In this document: in pieces, positions 1 through 10,101 of the stretch | How positions within the stretch are numbered: position 1 is the stretch's first letter | How the letters are laid out: each line of letters opens with the position of its first letter | Assembly (NCBI GenBank): GCA_018398765.1 | Contig: JAHBMJ010002434.1 | Location: 1-19,015 of the forward strand | Direction of reading: 5' to 3' | DNA from: Chromera velia | Taxonomy: Eukaryota; Sar; Chromeraceae | DNA: 19,015 nucleotides | The notes under the pieces: model-generated | Databases searched by the model: none | What the model was told of the DNA's origin: nothing | The model's input: only the letters and a program-made list of their open reading frames with translations | Made by a program: the position numbers and the translations under genes

Positions 1-1185
1 CACGACTTCTGTCCGGCTTCTGCTCTCATCTATTGAGAGTTGCTTTATCAAATCACTCGAAGTATTACGCGAATCAACTTCACAACATGGATTAATACAT
101 GCATGCTCTCCGTATGGATCAATACATGCATGCTCTAAAAACTGGGAGAGCTCGCATGTTAAGGAACTTGAAACTTGTGAAGTTAAACCTCAAATTCAAC
201 CTCAAATCTGCCTAGATTTACAAATCTAGAGTCTTAACCTCAAATCAAATCAAGTCAAATCAAATTAAATCAAATCCAAATCTATCAAATCAAACCTGGT
301 CACTACCCCCCACTCCCCGATAGGACGCTTCATAATTAATCGATTTGAGGTAACTAATACATGATCGACCAGTGTTTTATATGTTATAATTAATAATAAT
401 AAATATTAACAATTAATGACATATGACAATTAATGACATTATGATATACCATCATCATCATCATCATACGCTATCGCTATCGGCCCATAATAGGCGTTTA
501 GCGTTCGGCAACTCATAACATGCAGGGCAGATTATTAAATGATGGACCCCCATTTGTGTGAACATATGATATGCAGTTTAGTATCATGTAGACCTATAGC
601 ATTGAACATGTTTTGTAGCAAATTGATAGTGACTAGCATATTCACTTGAGTCGATCAAACAATGGGAATTTAAGGTTCATCGGGCTGCGATTCGGGTAAG
701 CTTTCAATAAAGTTAATCTCCTTTTTTAAAATTATTTTTTAAACTAATTAATTTAAGCAACTAAAGACTCCGAGTAGTTTAATTTTTAATTTAGTTAGTT
801 AATTTTAATAACACTCTTGCAAGCAAGTCTTTAGGTTAAACTTTAATACTGAATTATAAATGCTAGTGCATTACGGTTATAAATCAACATCGGACGCTGA
901 ATGCACAACTGTAATATAATAATTATATATGCATATCTACTATTATCCTGAACATGAACTAGACTTCCATCTTTGAACTAGTTCGATCAGAGCCTGGATT
1001 GCTTCTAAGATATTGTAAGACGAGATAAAGTCTTTGTAAAAACATTTGCAAAACCGGGCCATGTGTATAGAATAGAAAACCATCATGGCTTTGATTTACA
1101 GAACTAGTTGTACGGAAACAATATCAAGAACGAACGACACACCCGGCAATATACCATGCAGATCATGAACAACTGATCTATCTCT
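1..1185. other. AT-rich intergenic block, no gene seen
   Basis: No convincing reading frame on either strand. The block is clearly richer in A+T than the gene regions and ends abruptly near 1185. It holds short repeats: a direct repeat around 86-135 in which 'atggatYaatacatgcatgctct' occurs twice; a TCAAA-like run at about 235-297; two copies of 'acaattaatgacat' at about 408-440; and an ATC run at about 450-468. It could be intergenic DNA or an old mobile-element remnant. The sequence does not decide. Confidence 0.6.
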
Positions 1186-1424
1186 TTAAAAAAAAACGTT
1201 AGAAATGTTTTTTCCGGTTGACTTGGAGGTTGTCAATCTACAGCGCGTAGTCCTCCTACATCGCCGGACGCGGCCGGAGGATTCAAAAATAGGCAAATGT
1301 TGTCCTTTGCCCGCTTCTTCGTTCTCTAGAAACGCTACCGCAGAAGTTGCAGACTCAATTCTTCCAGAAGACTTATCTTTGGGAGATATTCCTGCACCGC
1401 TATCATTTTCAACAACAGCCGCCG

Positions 1425-1982
1425 TCACATCAGTCTGATGCAGCTAGATCGAGCACTCAACGACGACATGCAGTCCTGCTGCCGCCCCGGACGTTCCTTC
1501 CCTCTCTTCCCCTCCTCCCGTCTGAAAAAGACTTTTACTTCCGTGTTTTCCACCCTCAAATGGAGACGGCACCTGAGGAGCAAAATAAGGGTCAGCAATC
1601 CGAAACGACCAGGGCCTGTCGGAAGTTTCATATCCTCTGCAGGGCCTCTGCCAGCCTCTTCTTCTCTTCTCTTCCTACGGTCAGCAGCATCCTCGCGAGA
1701 CTCAACAAGAGGGGAGGGGAGGGGAACATTTCGAGACGGTCACCTTCCGCGTTGCTCCACCTCTTCACTCCCCCCCCTGAGAGACCTCAAAACGCCACGA
1801 AGGTCTTTGGCTGGAGTGATTTCCTCTATGGGGGGCACTTGTGCGAGAACGGGAGTGATAATCTTTCCTGCGTCTGCTCCTTCTGTGTCTGTCCTCTCTG
1901 GTCTCGGGAGAAGAGGAAAGAGAGCCTGCGTGACTTTGCTCTCTGGATGGGACGTGAATGAGTGGATGATCTGAGCCACCAT
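1425..1982 (-). CDS. DUF155 gene, exons 12-13: C-terminal tail (3' end uncertain)
   Basis: Exon 12 (1982-1744) joins exon 11 in phase 0 and extends the membrane helix as 'MVAQIIHSFTSHPES', followed by a polar tail to 'GGSEEVEQRGR'. Its donor is AAG|GTGACC, phase 2. Exon 13 (1572-1425) has a good acceptor (TTATTTTGCTCCTCAG) and stays open to a TGA at 1425, giving a basic tail 'RLHLRVENTEVKVFFRREEG'. An alternative donor GAG|GTGGAG, also in exon 12, would read exon 13 in another frame ending at a TAG. That same frame is open again from the TAG down to 1186, so the true 3' end could lie there. Confidence 0.5.
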
Positions 1983-2099
1983 CTGCAGATCGATCGATTG
2001 GACATGAAAGCAGAGTGCATGAGGTAAAGAATGGATTCAGGAACGCTGCTGCTTGTACACATAATATCCATCTCCACATACGCACAAACACACACACGC

Positions 2100-2136
<37 letters not shown>

Positions 2137-5100
2137 CGCACAGGGAGGGAGGAGGAAATAGGGCAACAGGAGAATAAAAGAAGAAACGAAATTGAGTGCA
2201 GGAGCGAAAGGAGTGAGAAGACTGAAAGAAAACATGCTTTGTTGGAAGGAAGGAAGGAAGGAAGGAAGGAAGGAAGGAAGAAGTGCAAAAAAAAAAAGAA
2301 AAGATGCAGCGCACCGACCTGCATGGCCAGGAGGAGAATGATGATCCAGTAGAGACGAAAGTTTGTCGCTGCAAGTCGGTGGAGGAGAGTGTTCAAACGG
2401 TTTGAGTAAAAACAAAGATATGAGCAGACATGAATGAATGAATGACTTGTGGGCGTCAGAAACATGAAAAGTCGCCATCGAGGTTCTTCAAAGAGAGACT
2501 CAATTAAACCGTATGTGATCGGGGCTTGAAGGTCACAAGAATCGAACAACGAGGACGTTTTGAGTTGAGAAAAACACGCAAAAAGGAAGCAATTCAGGAA
2601 GCAATTCGACAAAAAAACGGACATGCAATTAAACACACAAACAACAAGTGCGAAAAAGAAAAAAGAAGGACACACGACCGAACGCAAACAAATGAAAACG
2701 TCTCACCATGTCTCCTCTCTGTCTGTACAACTCCGAAAAAGTCTCGAGTCGTTTCGTACCTGCGTGAGAAGGGGGATTCAAATTGAACGTAGACGAGAAT
2801 ATTCCATTCATCATTGGAAAGAAAACAATGATATTACACGACTTCGAAAAAGCCCAGAGAGTTCCTTCAGGAGGGCCTTTCAGGACGCTAGAAGGTCAAA
2901 GAGGGCCTCTCAAGAGCGTAGAAGTTCAAAAGGAGTTTCTCTCTCTTGGGGGCTGTTTTTCTCGAGAGTCTTGTCCTCGGTCAAAGGAATGGGAATGAAG
3001 GGAGGACGGAAGCAAGCATGGACAAAAGCAAGTACAAGTAAAGAAACGCACAAAGGAAGGAGTCCAAATAGAAAGAGGTTAAAGAAAGAAAGAAATGGAA
3101 GACGTTGGACCAACCGATTGTTGAGTAGAGCCAGTCTATCCTCTATCTCCAGGTACTTGTGCACTCTGTGGTACAGCCACTGCCAGCTGTCACTTGCCCA
3201 GAAGAAATCGGGAATATCCAGCAGATCTGCGGGAGGGCAGAAAGAAAAAGTGTCAGAAGAACAGAAGAACAGAAAAAGAAGAAGAAGATTGGTAGGAGGG
3301 ATGACAAGAAACAGACGCCTGCTTTTCTTTATTCGTTTCCCTTGCACCGTTTCCTCCGAGGCCGTGCAGAAAACAGAACGTGAACACGCGAGTGGATGGA
3401 AAGTGATGTTCAGGAGGAACGTTCATCTCAGCTGATTCGATTGTGCATTTTCGATTTGCCTAGACGCCAATTGTAGAAGGTCAGAATCGCGGGAAGGGAA
3501 AAAGGGCGAGACTGTCAACACCACCTGTCCAAGCAAAAGAAAGAAAAACATAGAGAGGAAAGAAGAGGGAGAGGGGGGAAAATGTTCGCCATGGCCGTCC
3601 CAACTCTGAGAGGAAAGAAGAGGGAGAGGGGGAAAAATGTTCGCCATGGCCGTCCCAACTCTGAGGGAAACCCTTTCTTCCTTCTCTTCTTTCTCGCTTC
3701 CTATTTGTGCCCTTCCCCACTCCCTCCACCCCCTCCCCCCTTTTGCTCCCTTCCCAACCTTTCGGAATCCCCCAGACGCACAAAGAATGCATCTTCCCCC
3801 TAACCATGCACTCACCAGAGACTGCGTAGATGTCCATCATCTTCAAGACTTTTTTTTTGTTTTGCATTCTGTATGAAAGTAAATGCATCTCCCCCCTAAC
3901 CATGCACTCACCAGAGACTGCGTTGATGTCCATCATCTTCAAGACTTTTTTTTTGTTTTGCATTCTGTATGAAAGTAAATGCATCTTCCCCCTAACCATG
4001 CACTCACCAGAGACTGCGTTGATGTCCATCATCTTCAAGACTGTGTCTCCTATCTGAGGAGGGAAGGGGGGCAGAAAACAAACGAAGGCAAGAGCGGAAG
4101 GAAGGGACACGTAACATGATAGAATGGAAAAGGAGAGGAGACGAACCCAACAAAACGACTGGGCAGAGAAGAGGAAATTGAGGGCAAAAACCACAGTGAA
4201 CGTCCAACATCGAACAACTGATTCCTTCCCTTCCCTTCCTTTGCCTTCCCTTCTGGCAGAATCACCCTTCATGTCAGCCGAGTCAATTCTCCTCTCCTCT
4301 CCCTCCCGTGCAACTTCATCTGACACGGCGGAAAGAGCGCACACACAGAGAATCCACATGGCCGCTCTCTCTGCATTCTATACGGGCAGAATGAAGAAAC
4401 CAAGTGCGAAGGAAAAGCCCGTATGAGCAATTGATTCTTCTCTCAGCGACTCTCCCCTTCCCCTCCCCTCAGTCTCCCCACTAACAGACGTGCAGACTGA
4501 CTGCAGCCATGATGTGATGATCTCCGATAGCAGGCCCCCGTCCCTCAGCCATGAATGTGGGCACCTTCTGGACCCTGCATTCCATTCATGCACACGCACA
4601 CACAAACGGCAAGCGAACAATTAAAACGCTAGTGGAGGTGAGAAGAGGAGAGCATGCGCTTCGCATCTCTCTCAACTTTGTGGAGGGAGAAGTCTCCATT
4701 TTTTATATTCACGACCGTTCCTGTCATGTGGAGAGACATAGGGCAAACATCTATGGGTAGGTAGAGAGACAGACAAACGACAGGAAGGAACAGGAAGGCA
4801 ACCGGCGAAAGGGGAAAGAAAGGACATACAGGCAAGAGTACCAAAGCTTTTTTCTTCAGCCGAAAGGAAGGAAATGCAATCCCTTCCCTTGGGGTGAGGA
4901 AACCAAAAGCGAAGCTAAGCTGGAAGCTTCCGCTTTACAACCTTCTTTTTTCCTGTCGGTTCCTCCGCTCAACAGAATTTACAATTGCCGTACGGGACAT
5001 ACATGTCTCCATCTTACTCTTGGTAATTTACAAGTTCTCCTGGTATGTCTTTTTCTTTCCTCCAGAAGAATCACAGACTCACTCACTCACTGACTCACTC

Positions 5101-5396
5101 GGTCAACGTCGCTTCGAAGCTATTCTCTGCAGATTTGTGGGCACAGACGCAGAGACGGGGAAAGAAGTGCGGTCAGAGCAAGGAGGCCAACCTTATTGTA
5201 AGGAACCCCCCCGAGGACTACACGTAGATGTATCGATAAGTCTGTGAGATGGCTGGATGGATGCGTTGACTGTGAGACAGACAGATACACCGACACACAT
5301 TAGATGAGACATAGAGAGAAAGGAGAGACACAGATCCGAAGACTCTCTGAAAAACAACGACATGCACGGAGACACGCACACACGCACGCGCGCGCG

Positions 5397-5449
<53 letters not shown>

Positions 5450-6273
5450 GAGCGCGTCTGCAAAGACTGACCGAAGACGGTCAACTCGACCGACTGCGCA
5501 ACAGCAAAGGAAACCGCGAGCTTTTCTGCCAAAGAGACGCCCTGCATACCGTCATGCATCGTCATCACACCGCAGAACGTTGTTTCGCCACATTAGATCA
5601 TCCTTCACAGTTTCATTGGCGCACACACAGAGTTATTCACTCACGGTATCACACAGTCAAGCACACCAAAAGTCATCATGCAAACTGTGCTGCACACAGA
5701 TGCACGGCCCTGCGTCCCATAATGCCGAGACAAACCGACCTTGAGGAAGATGCGATCGTTCTTGACTCGGCTTCGTGGAACCTGCATTAACAGAACACAG
5801 GCAGGCCCACAGAGGCGGGAATGAGTAGGGCGACGGCTGAATGGCCTCTCTCTCAGCGCTGGATGAAAACTTTCGATGCGTCCTTGCGTGCATCGTATAG
5901 GACAAACCCACACAGAAACGGTCGCCATCTTTGCCTCTCTCCATTGGTGATGTGTTCTCCACAGACGGCATTCTGTGTGCATTTTAGTTTCGTCAGTTAC
6001 CCACAGAAAAGGAGAAAATGCGGAAGGAAAAACCGGAAAAGAAGCGGAAGGGCTGGAAGAGAGAAGGTGCTCGAAAGCAGAAGAAGATATTTCAATCACT
6101 TCATCACCCATCGGAACCTCAAAAATGGCACCGATCTCTCTCTCTCCTGAGCACTTCGGAAGTCTCGGTCATTGTATGGAGAGATGCACAGAGCAAAAAG
6201 ACTGGACAAACTGTTCGAAGGCATAGCCGGAATTATGGAAAGCACCGACAGACCGGAACTCCCTTTCTCTCTT

Positions 6274-6321
<48 letters not shown>

Positions 6322-9311
6322 GAAGAGCGAGAGGGGCACACAAACAAGCAGACAAGCGGACAGACAGACACAGACGACCAGACACACCATATCTCTGAGG
6401 GCCTCAGGAAGAAAAGGGACGGAAGCAAACAGAAGTTCCTCCCTCGCACTCACGCCCGCGCTTCCCTCATTCATCCCCCCTCCCCCCTCCTCATACAGAG
6501 GGGCAACTTTGAATCCAGTAGAGGATGAGAGGGAGGAAGGAAGTCCCAAGAAGTCCAGCCCCCTGCCCTCTGCCCTCACAGAATGAAGGCCATGGTGGTC
6601 ATGATGATAAATCCTCCCTCCTACGGCACCTCCTTGCGATGAAAATCTCACCCCTCTTCCCTCCACTCTTCTTCGCGTCTCCATCCGGTGAGAAGGAAAC
6701 CATGAAGAGGGAAGAAACATTCTCACCAGACTTCCAAACCACCCACTGTCCTCTTCTCCCATTCCTTCCCGTCTGCGCCCCGCTCGCCTCTGGGTTGAAC
6801 TCCTGCCTCGTCCCCTTCCCCCCACCACCACACCCCGAGTGAATCCCACACCAACCCCCTCATAAACCCCTGAAGCCACACTCGCACTGCCCGGAAGCGG
6901 GCTTGCCTCTCTCTCCCTATCTCTGTCTCTGTCTACCCCTACTGGAGGATGAACAAAAACTGTGCGGGAGGACGCCGACGCCCCCCCATCACTGGACTTG
7001 GAGACGGCCAGCCCCTGCTGCAGCTGCGGGGAGGGGACCTCCAACGCTTTTTGTCCTCCCCTCTCCCTGTCTGTCACTGAAACCCTCGAGTGAGAGAGGG
7101 AAGGAGAGTGACCCGACACTCCCCCTGCAGCAGCAGAGGTCTCAACCGGGGCAAGAAAAGGCTGTCGAAGATCGGAGACGGACCCGGAAAGCATCGGATG
7201 TTCTCCTTCCCTCCCCCCTCTCCCTGTCATACCGCCGTTCTTGGGCGTCACTTTGCTGCTTCTGCGAGAACTGCCCGAGAAAGGCGGCGGCGCACGGGAC
7301 CCTAGAGACAAAGGCGGCGGAGGTGCCGCCAGTAACGGTCTCTCTTCTGCCCCTGCCGCATGTACATTCACATGTTGTGTCCCGAACAGAGCTGCCCTCC
7401 GCGTCACACTCTCCCCGTCTCCCCGTCTCTCCTCCCTCCCCGCTGCCCCTGCAAATGAAGTCGAGTAGGAGGACTGCCCAGGGGATAGGACGAGGAACCT
7501 GTCGATGAACTCTCTCACCCGTCTCTCTGAGGAGGGATCGTCGACTCCCCACAAAACGACCGTCCCTCTCCTGAACACAAAACAGGCGCCCTTGCGCCTC
7601 TGCACAGATACATCAGAGAGAGAGAGAGAGAGAAAGAGAGAAAGAGAAAGAGAGATCCACTTGGGCACCCAACAAGAGTAAGATCAGACTGACACACTGA
7701 AGGTAGCCAGGGGAAGGGAGCATCGTGTGAATTAACAGGAGAGAGTGAGTCGGGATCTCATATTGCGGTCCTCTACCCAAACTGGCTTGACGAATCATAT
7801 TTACACAATTGTCGGCCGAGCGGAAAAAAACGGAACAACAGATTCAAAGCCCATGCAGATGTTTTTCTTTCTTCACTCACGTCCTCACCTCAACTTCATA
7901 AGCTTCTAATTGGGGATCGTCTGCGTCTCTCCCTCCGTCTCCCTCTCCGTCTATCTCCACCCCTTCATTCCTCCCCTCTTCATTCTGTCGACCCCTCGCT
8001 TCCACCTCCACAGATCCTCCCGTTTCCCCCCCATACTCCGCAGAAAGGAGCACGGTGTCAAACTCCAATGCCAACACACTCAACTCCCTCTCTCTGTCTC
8101 CAGGCTGCTGCACCCTCTGGGCCCAGTCCCCCTCCTCGTCCTCTGGAAACTCCGCCAGACGGAGCCATGCCGGGGCCCTCCCACTGAAATAGTCCACCGC
8201 CATAGACTCTAGATCATACGCATACGCCACTCGGGCAAGGCCCACAACCCGACGGAAGTGACGGCTCTCCTGCCACGCACTCTCCTCCTCTCCTTCTGCC
8301 CCCCCCTCTTTCCCACCAGAGACAGATCCCCTGGGTCCGTCTGAAGAGGGCCCCAGAAAAATCTGCACGGGGCCCCCACCACCACGCTGACGAACACGCC
8401 GGGGCACAGAGGGACGACGACTCGAACCTGACACCCCCCCTCCGTCTCTCTCCCTGCCCTGCCCTTCCCTCTCGCGAATGTGTCTGCTCCTACTTCTATT
8501 TCTCCTGCCACCTGGGAGTGATCCCCTTTCCCGTTCTCTCTCCGTCTCGAGAAGGAGACTTCGCAGAAGGTGCTGCTGGTGGTCCTGGGGGGACCTTCTG
8601 CGCTGCTCTTTGCCGGGGCCCCCCAGCAGCTCGTCGGTTTTCCTTCCGTTGCCGGGGGCCCTGGCCGAGGGACTGCCAGCACGGGAGCCCCGGGACAAAC
8701 TCAAAACTCGGGAGGGAGACGCAGCGTCGCTTCTTCGCCCTTCTCTCAGACTCCCTCTTCCCCTTCCTTGTCTTTCCCCTGCTGTGGAAGAGCCGGAGGG
8801 GTGATGCTCCTCAATCCCAGCGGACGACGGAAGAGCCACTACCGAGATCGGGACAGGTGGACGCGTGGAGTCGGTCCCAGAAGGCAGGGTGTGTGCATCA
8901 ATCAGATACCCTTCCCCAAAGCTCATCCCCTCAGTGGGGGTCTCTGTGTCTGCCCGGTTCATCCTGCCGCCGTCTCTTTCCCCCGAGTCCGAGCTCAACG
9001 AGTCATCAGCATATTCTCCTGCTGTCAGGGAGTGGGAACGAGACCTGAACGGCTCCTTTATACCGTCTACTTCTCCTTCTGTGTACTCCTGCCGTCTCTG
9101 AGCCTCTGCCTCCCACAGCGACCGCCGTCTCCCTTCCTGCTCGGCCCCAGTGGGGGACTCCGAGAGGTCTGCATTCAGAGACGCTAACACACAAAGGAAA
9201 TAAGTGCCATTGAGAACAGGGAGGAAAACATATGGAAAGCACAGTCATTTTTTCTCCTTCAAAAATCCAAAGATCTGTACACGTACCCGTCTCCGAACTT
9301 GTCGGGTCCAT
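1425..9311 (-). CDS. DUF155 (RMND1 / Sif2-like) membrane protein, 13-exon model
   Basis: The family (RMND1, yeast Rmd1/Rmd8, fission-yeast Sif2, plant RRG) consists of membrane-anchored, mostly organelle-associated proteins. Human RMND1 supports mitochondrial translation. Exons (minus strand, 5' to 3'): 9311-9287, 9183-7889, 7599-6388, 5781-5740, 5541-5472, 5126-5099, 4574-4502, 4053-4008, 3226-3115, 2759-2707, 2368-2319, 1982-1744, 1572-1425. All introns are GT-AG, every phase matches, and the total is 3393 nt (1130 codons plus stop). The start ATG is at 9309-9311, with an in-frame TAG upstream. The order of conserved blocks follows the family: VAYAYDLES, the VVLWG strand, LAEKLAVSFAVAQSVELTVFE, SDLLDIPDFFW, a coiled coil, and a C-terminal membrane helix. 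The family is usually 300-700 residues; the excess here is low-complexity sequence. Exons 1-11 are well supported. The last two exons are less certain. Confidence 0.85.
2087..2280. repeat. (CA)n and (GGAA)n microsatellites in intron 11
   Basis: A CA run (interrupted by CG) at about 2087-2135 and a GGAA run at about 2244-2280. On the gene's sense strand these read GT and TTCC. Long open frames across them are repeat artefacts. Confidence 0.9.
2319..5781 (-). CDS. DUF155 gene, exons 4-11: conserved core, coiled coil and membrane helix
   Basis: Eight small exons (28-112 nt) rebuild the family's second half. Exon 4 is VPRSRVKNDRIFLK. Exon 5 is GVSLAEKLAVSFAVAQSVEL plus TVF. Exon 6 (28 nt) gives ENSFEATLTE with its split codons. 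Exon 7 is VQKVPTFMAEG...DHHIMAA. Exon 8 is IGDTVLKMMDINAVS. Exon 9 starts LLDIPDFFW and ends in YLEIEDRLALLNN. Exon 10 is YETTRDFFGVVQTERRH. Exon 11 is TNFRLYWIIILLLAMQ, the C-terminal membrane segment. The coil from 'EIEDR' to 'RLYW' is 37 residues, the length I recall for the family. Donors include GTCGGT, GTCAGT and GTTGGT, with a pyrimidine at +3. Confidence 0.85.
3555..3664. repeat. 55-bp direct repeat, two copies, in intron 8
   Basis: A purine-rich unit ending 'atgttcgccatggccgtccc' occurs twice, with matching points at 3582 and 3637 (period 55). The copies are near identical. It lies in the 781-nt intron 8 of the DUF155 gene, downstream of the 96-bp repeat. Confidence 0.85.
3788..4053 (-). 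repeat. 96-bp tandem repeat duplicating the end of exon 8 and its splice donor
   Basis: A 96-bp unit occurs about 2.7 times, with matching points at 3801, 3897 and 3993. Each copy carries the last 34 nt of exon 8 (GTCTTGAAGATGATGG...TCTCTG), the donor GTGAGTGCATGG, and the following intron bases. Only the upstream copy (4008-4053) has the acceptor and first bases of exon 8. Donors lie at 4007, 3911 and 3815. The unit is 32 codons with no stop in the exon frame, so all three donors are in the same phase. Copies differ by only a few bases (for example Asn to Tyr in the last), so the duplication is recent. Confidence 0.9.
5379..5449. repeat. Compound microsatellite (CG)n(CA)n(GA)n in intron 5
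   Basis: Successive GC, CA and GA dinucleotide runs. On the gene's sense strand the order is CT, GT, then GC. The array starts only about 20 nt after the exon 5 donor at 5471. The alternating purine-pyrimidine part could adopt Z-DNA. Confidence 0.9.
6264..6320. repeat. Compound microsatellite (CT)n(CA)n(GA)n in intron 3
   Basis: CT, CA and GA runs back to back, in the 606-nt intron 3 of the DUF155 gene. The CT and GA arms are mutually complementary and could fold as a hairpin around the CA run. Confidence 0.9.
6388..7599 (-). CDS. DUF155 gene, exon 3: conserved strand followed by a large insertion
   Basis: Encodes residues 441-844. The first 42 residues carry the conserved 'FVFRRGTVVLWGVDD' strand and the helix 'ERRVREFIDRFLVLSPGQ', typical of DUF155. 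The next roughly 340 residues are Ser/Gly/Pro/Arg-rich with no family counterpart. The exon ends in 'EELLFASVPFLPEALRDM', which fits the short acidic-hydrophobic stretch that precedes the second conserved half. The acceptor is a pyrimidine-rich tract ending CTGTGCAG at 7600. The donor is ATG|GTGTGT at 6387, phase 0. The insertion stays open for over 1 kb in a single frame, which supports real coding. Confidence 0.8.
7614..7654. repeat. (GA)n microsatellite serving as the pyrimidine tract of intron 2
   Basis: A GA/GAAA run that reads as CT-rich sequence on the minus strand. It sits just upstream of the exon 3 acceptor at 7600 and so probably acts as its polypyrimidine tract. Confidence 0.85.
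7889..9183 (-). CDS. DUF155 gene, exon 2: disordered N-terminal half and start of the domain
   Basis: Encodes residues 10-440. Residues up to about 318 are Arg/Ser/Gly/Glu-rich, with RS- and RE-type runs such as 'ETERERERG' and 'NRSRSRHIRERE', and look disordered. The DUF155 domain starts near residue 320 with 'VVGLARVAYAYDLESMAVDY', the usual first strand and helix. A Gly/Glu-rich linker follows. The donor is GAG|GTGAGG at 7888, phase 0; a second GT 8 bases on (GTGAGT) would shift the frame. Exon 1 supplies only MDPTSSET plus one base (donor G|GTACGT at 9286; acceptor TTAG at 9184, phase 1). No obvious organelle-targeting helix is seen at the N-terminus. Long open frames on the other strand here are shadows of this GC-rich exon. 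Confidence 0.8.
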
Positions 9312-10101
9312 GTCAGTGACAGGCTGCGCTATTCCGGAGAGATCGGACTGCGTCTACAACCTTTCGGCTCTCCCAAAAATCGACGCAAAGCTCTGACAGA
9401 CCGCAATCAGAGCAGACACGGTGTGCTATTGAAGAGACAGCTTGAAACTTTCATCAAAAACTTGCATATGCTGATTCATTGCTGAATGCCTCCCTTGACA
9501 CCACATCGAAGCAGTCCCGTCAAAGTCGGCGGCCACACCACATATGCATTCCCAGACGCTGTGCACGTGCAGAACGTATTGATGTACAAGACTGCATCGG
9601 AGCATCTTTGTGGTCTTTGTCGAGAGACTGAATGTCTGACACGGATAAATATATAGCTAGTTCTCTGATGTGTTTGTGTTCATGGCACGTCCCTGCCAGG
9701 CGTCGTCCCATGCAGCATACTACGGCCCGCGCATACTGAGCGCATGCATGGTAATAATAATAGGACTAGCCGGGGAGGCCCGTCAAACGGTGACCGTCAT
9801 GGAATGGTGGCGCAGTGCGCGCGGCGGGGTGCATAGTTTAAGGGAGCCGCTCGTGCCGGGGTGGTCGTGTGTGCCGCTTGCCGGGGCCGTTGGCGTCTCG
9901 TCGCAATTTTGGAACGTTTCGAAAATTCGTGAAAATTGGCAGGCAAGTGAGTTTGATGAAAAGGGTTCCATATATGACATCGTGTCTGTTCGTAGGAGGA
10001 GCTTTTGAAGTGAGTGATTGTAGTTCAGTGTGGTGGGTGGCTGTGAGGCGTTTGTTGTTTCGAGTGGCCTGTGTTTGTTGACTTTTGTTTTGTAATTCAA
10101 G
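9312..10101. promoter_or_regulatory. Upstream region of the DUF155 gene, possibly shared with a plus-strand gene
   Basis: Lies between the DUF155 start and the plus-strand frame at 10102. It contains a TA-rich stretch ('ataaatatatagctag', about 9645-9661) and a GCATGCATGG site near 9743. From about 9900 the plus strand becomes strongly G/T-rich. It contains two good plus-strand donors, AA|GTGAGT near 9949 and GAA|GTGAGT near 10014, and a strong acceptor (TTTTGTTTTGTAATTCAAG) ending at 10101. This suggests a spliced leader exon for the plus-strand unit. No promoter element can be named with certainty. Confidence 0.35.

Noticed and set aside
235-297. TCAAA-like repeat as telomere or satellite
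   Set aside because: It is short and degenerate, and does not resemble the TTTAGGG or TTAGGG type.
2037-2687. Long minus-strand frame with Val-Cys runs
   Set aside because: Most of it is intron with a GT repeat; only 2319-2368 is coding.
7910-9187. Long plus-strand open frames opposite exon 2 of the DUF155 gene
   Set aside because: They are shadows of a GC-rich coding exon. Composition is simple, there is no splice logic, and the minus strand carries the conserved domain.
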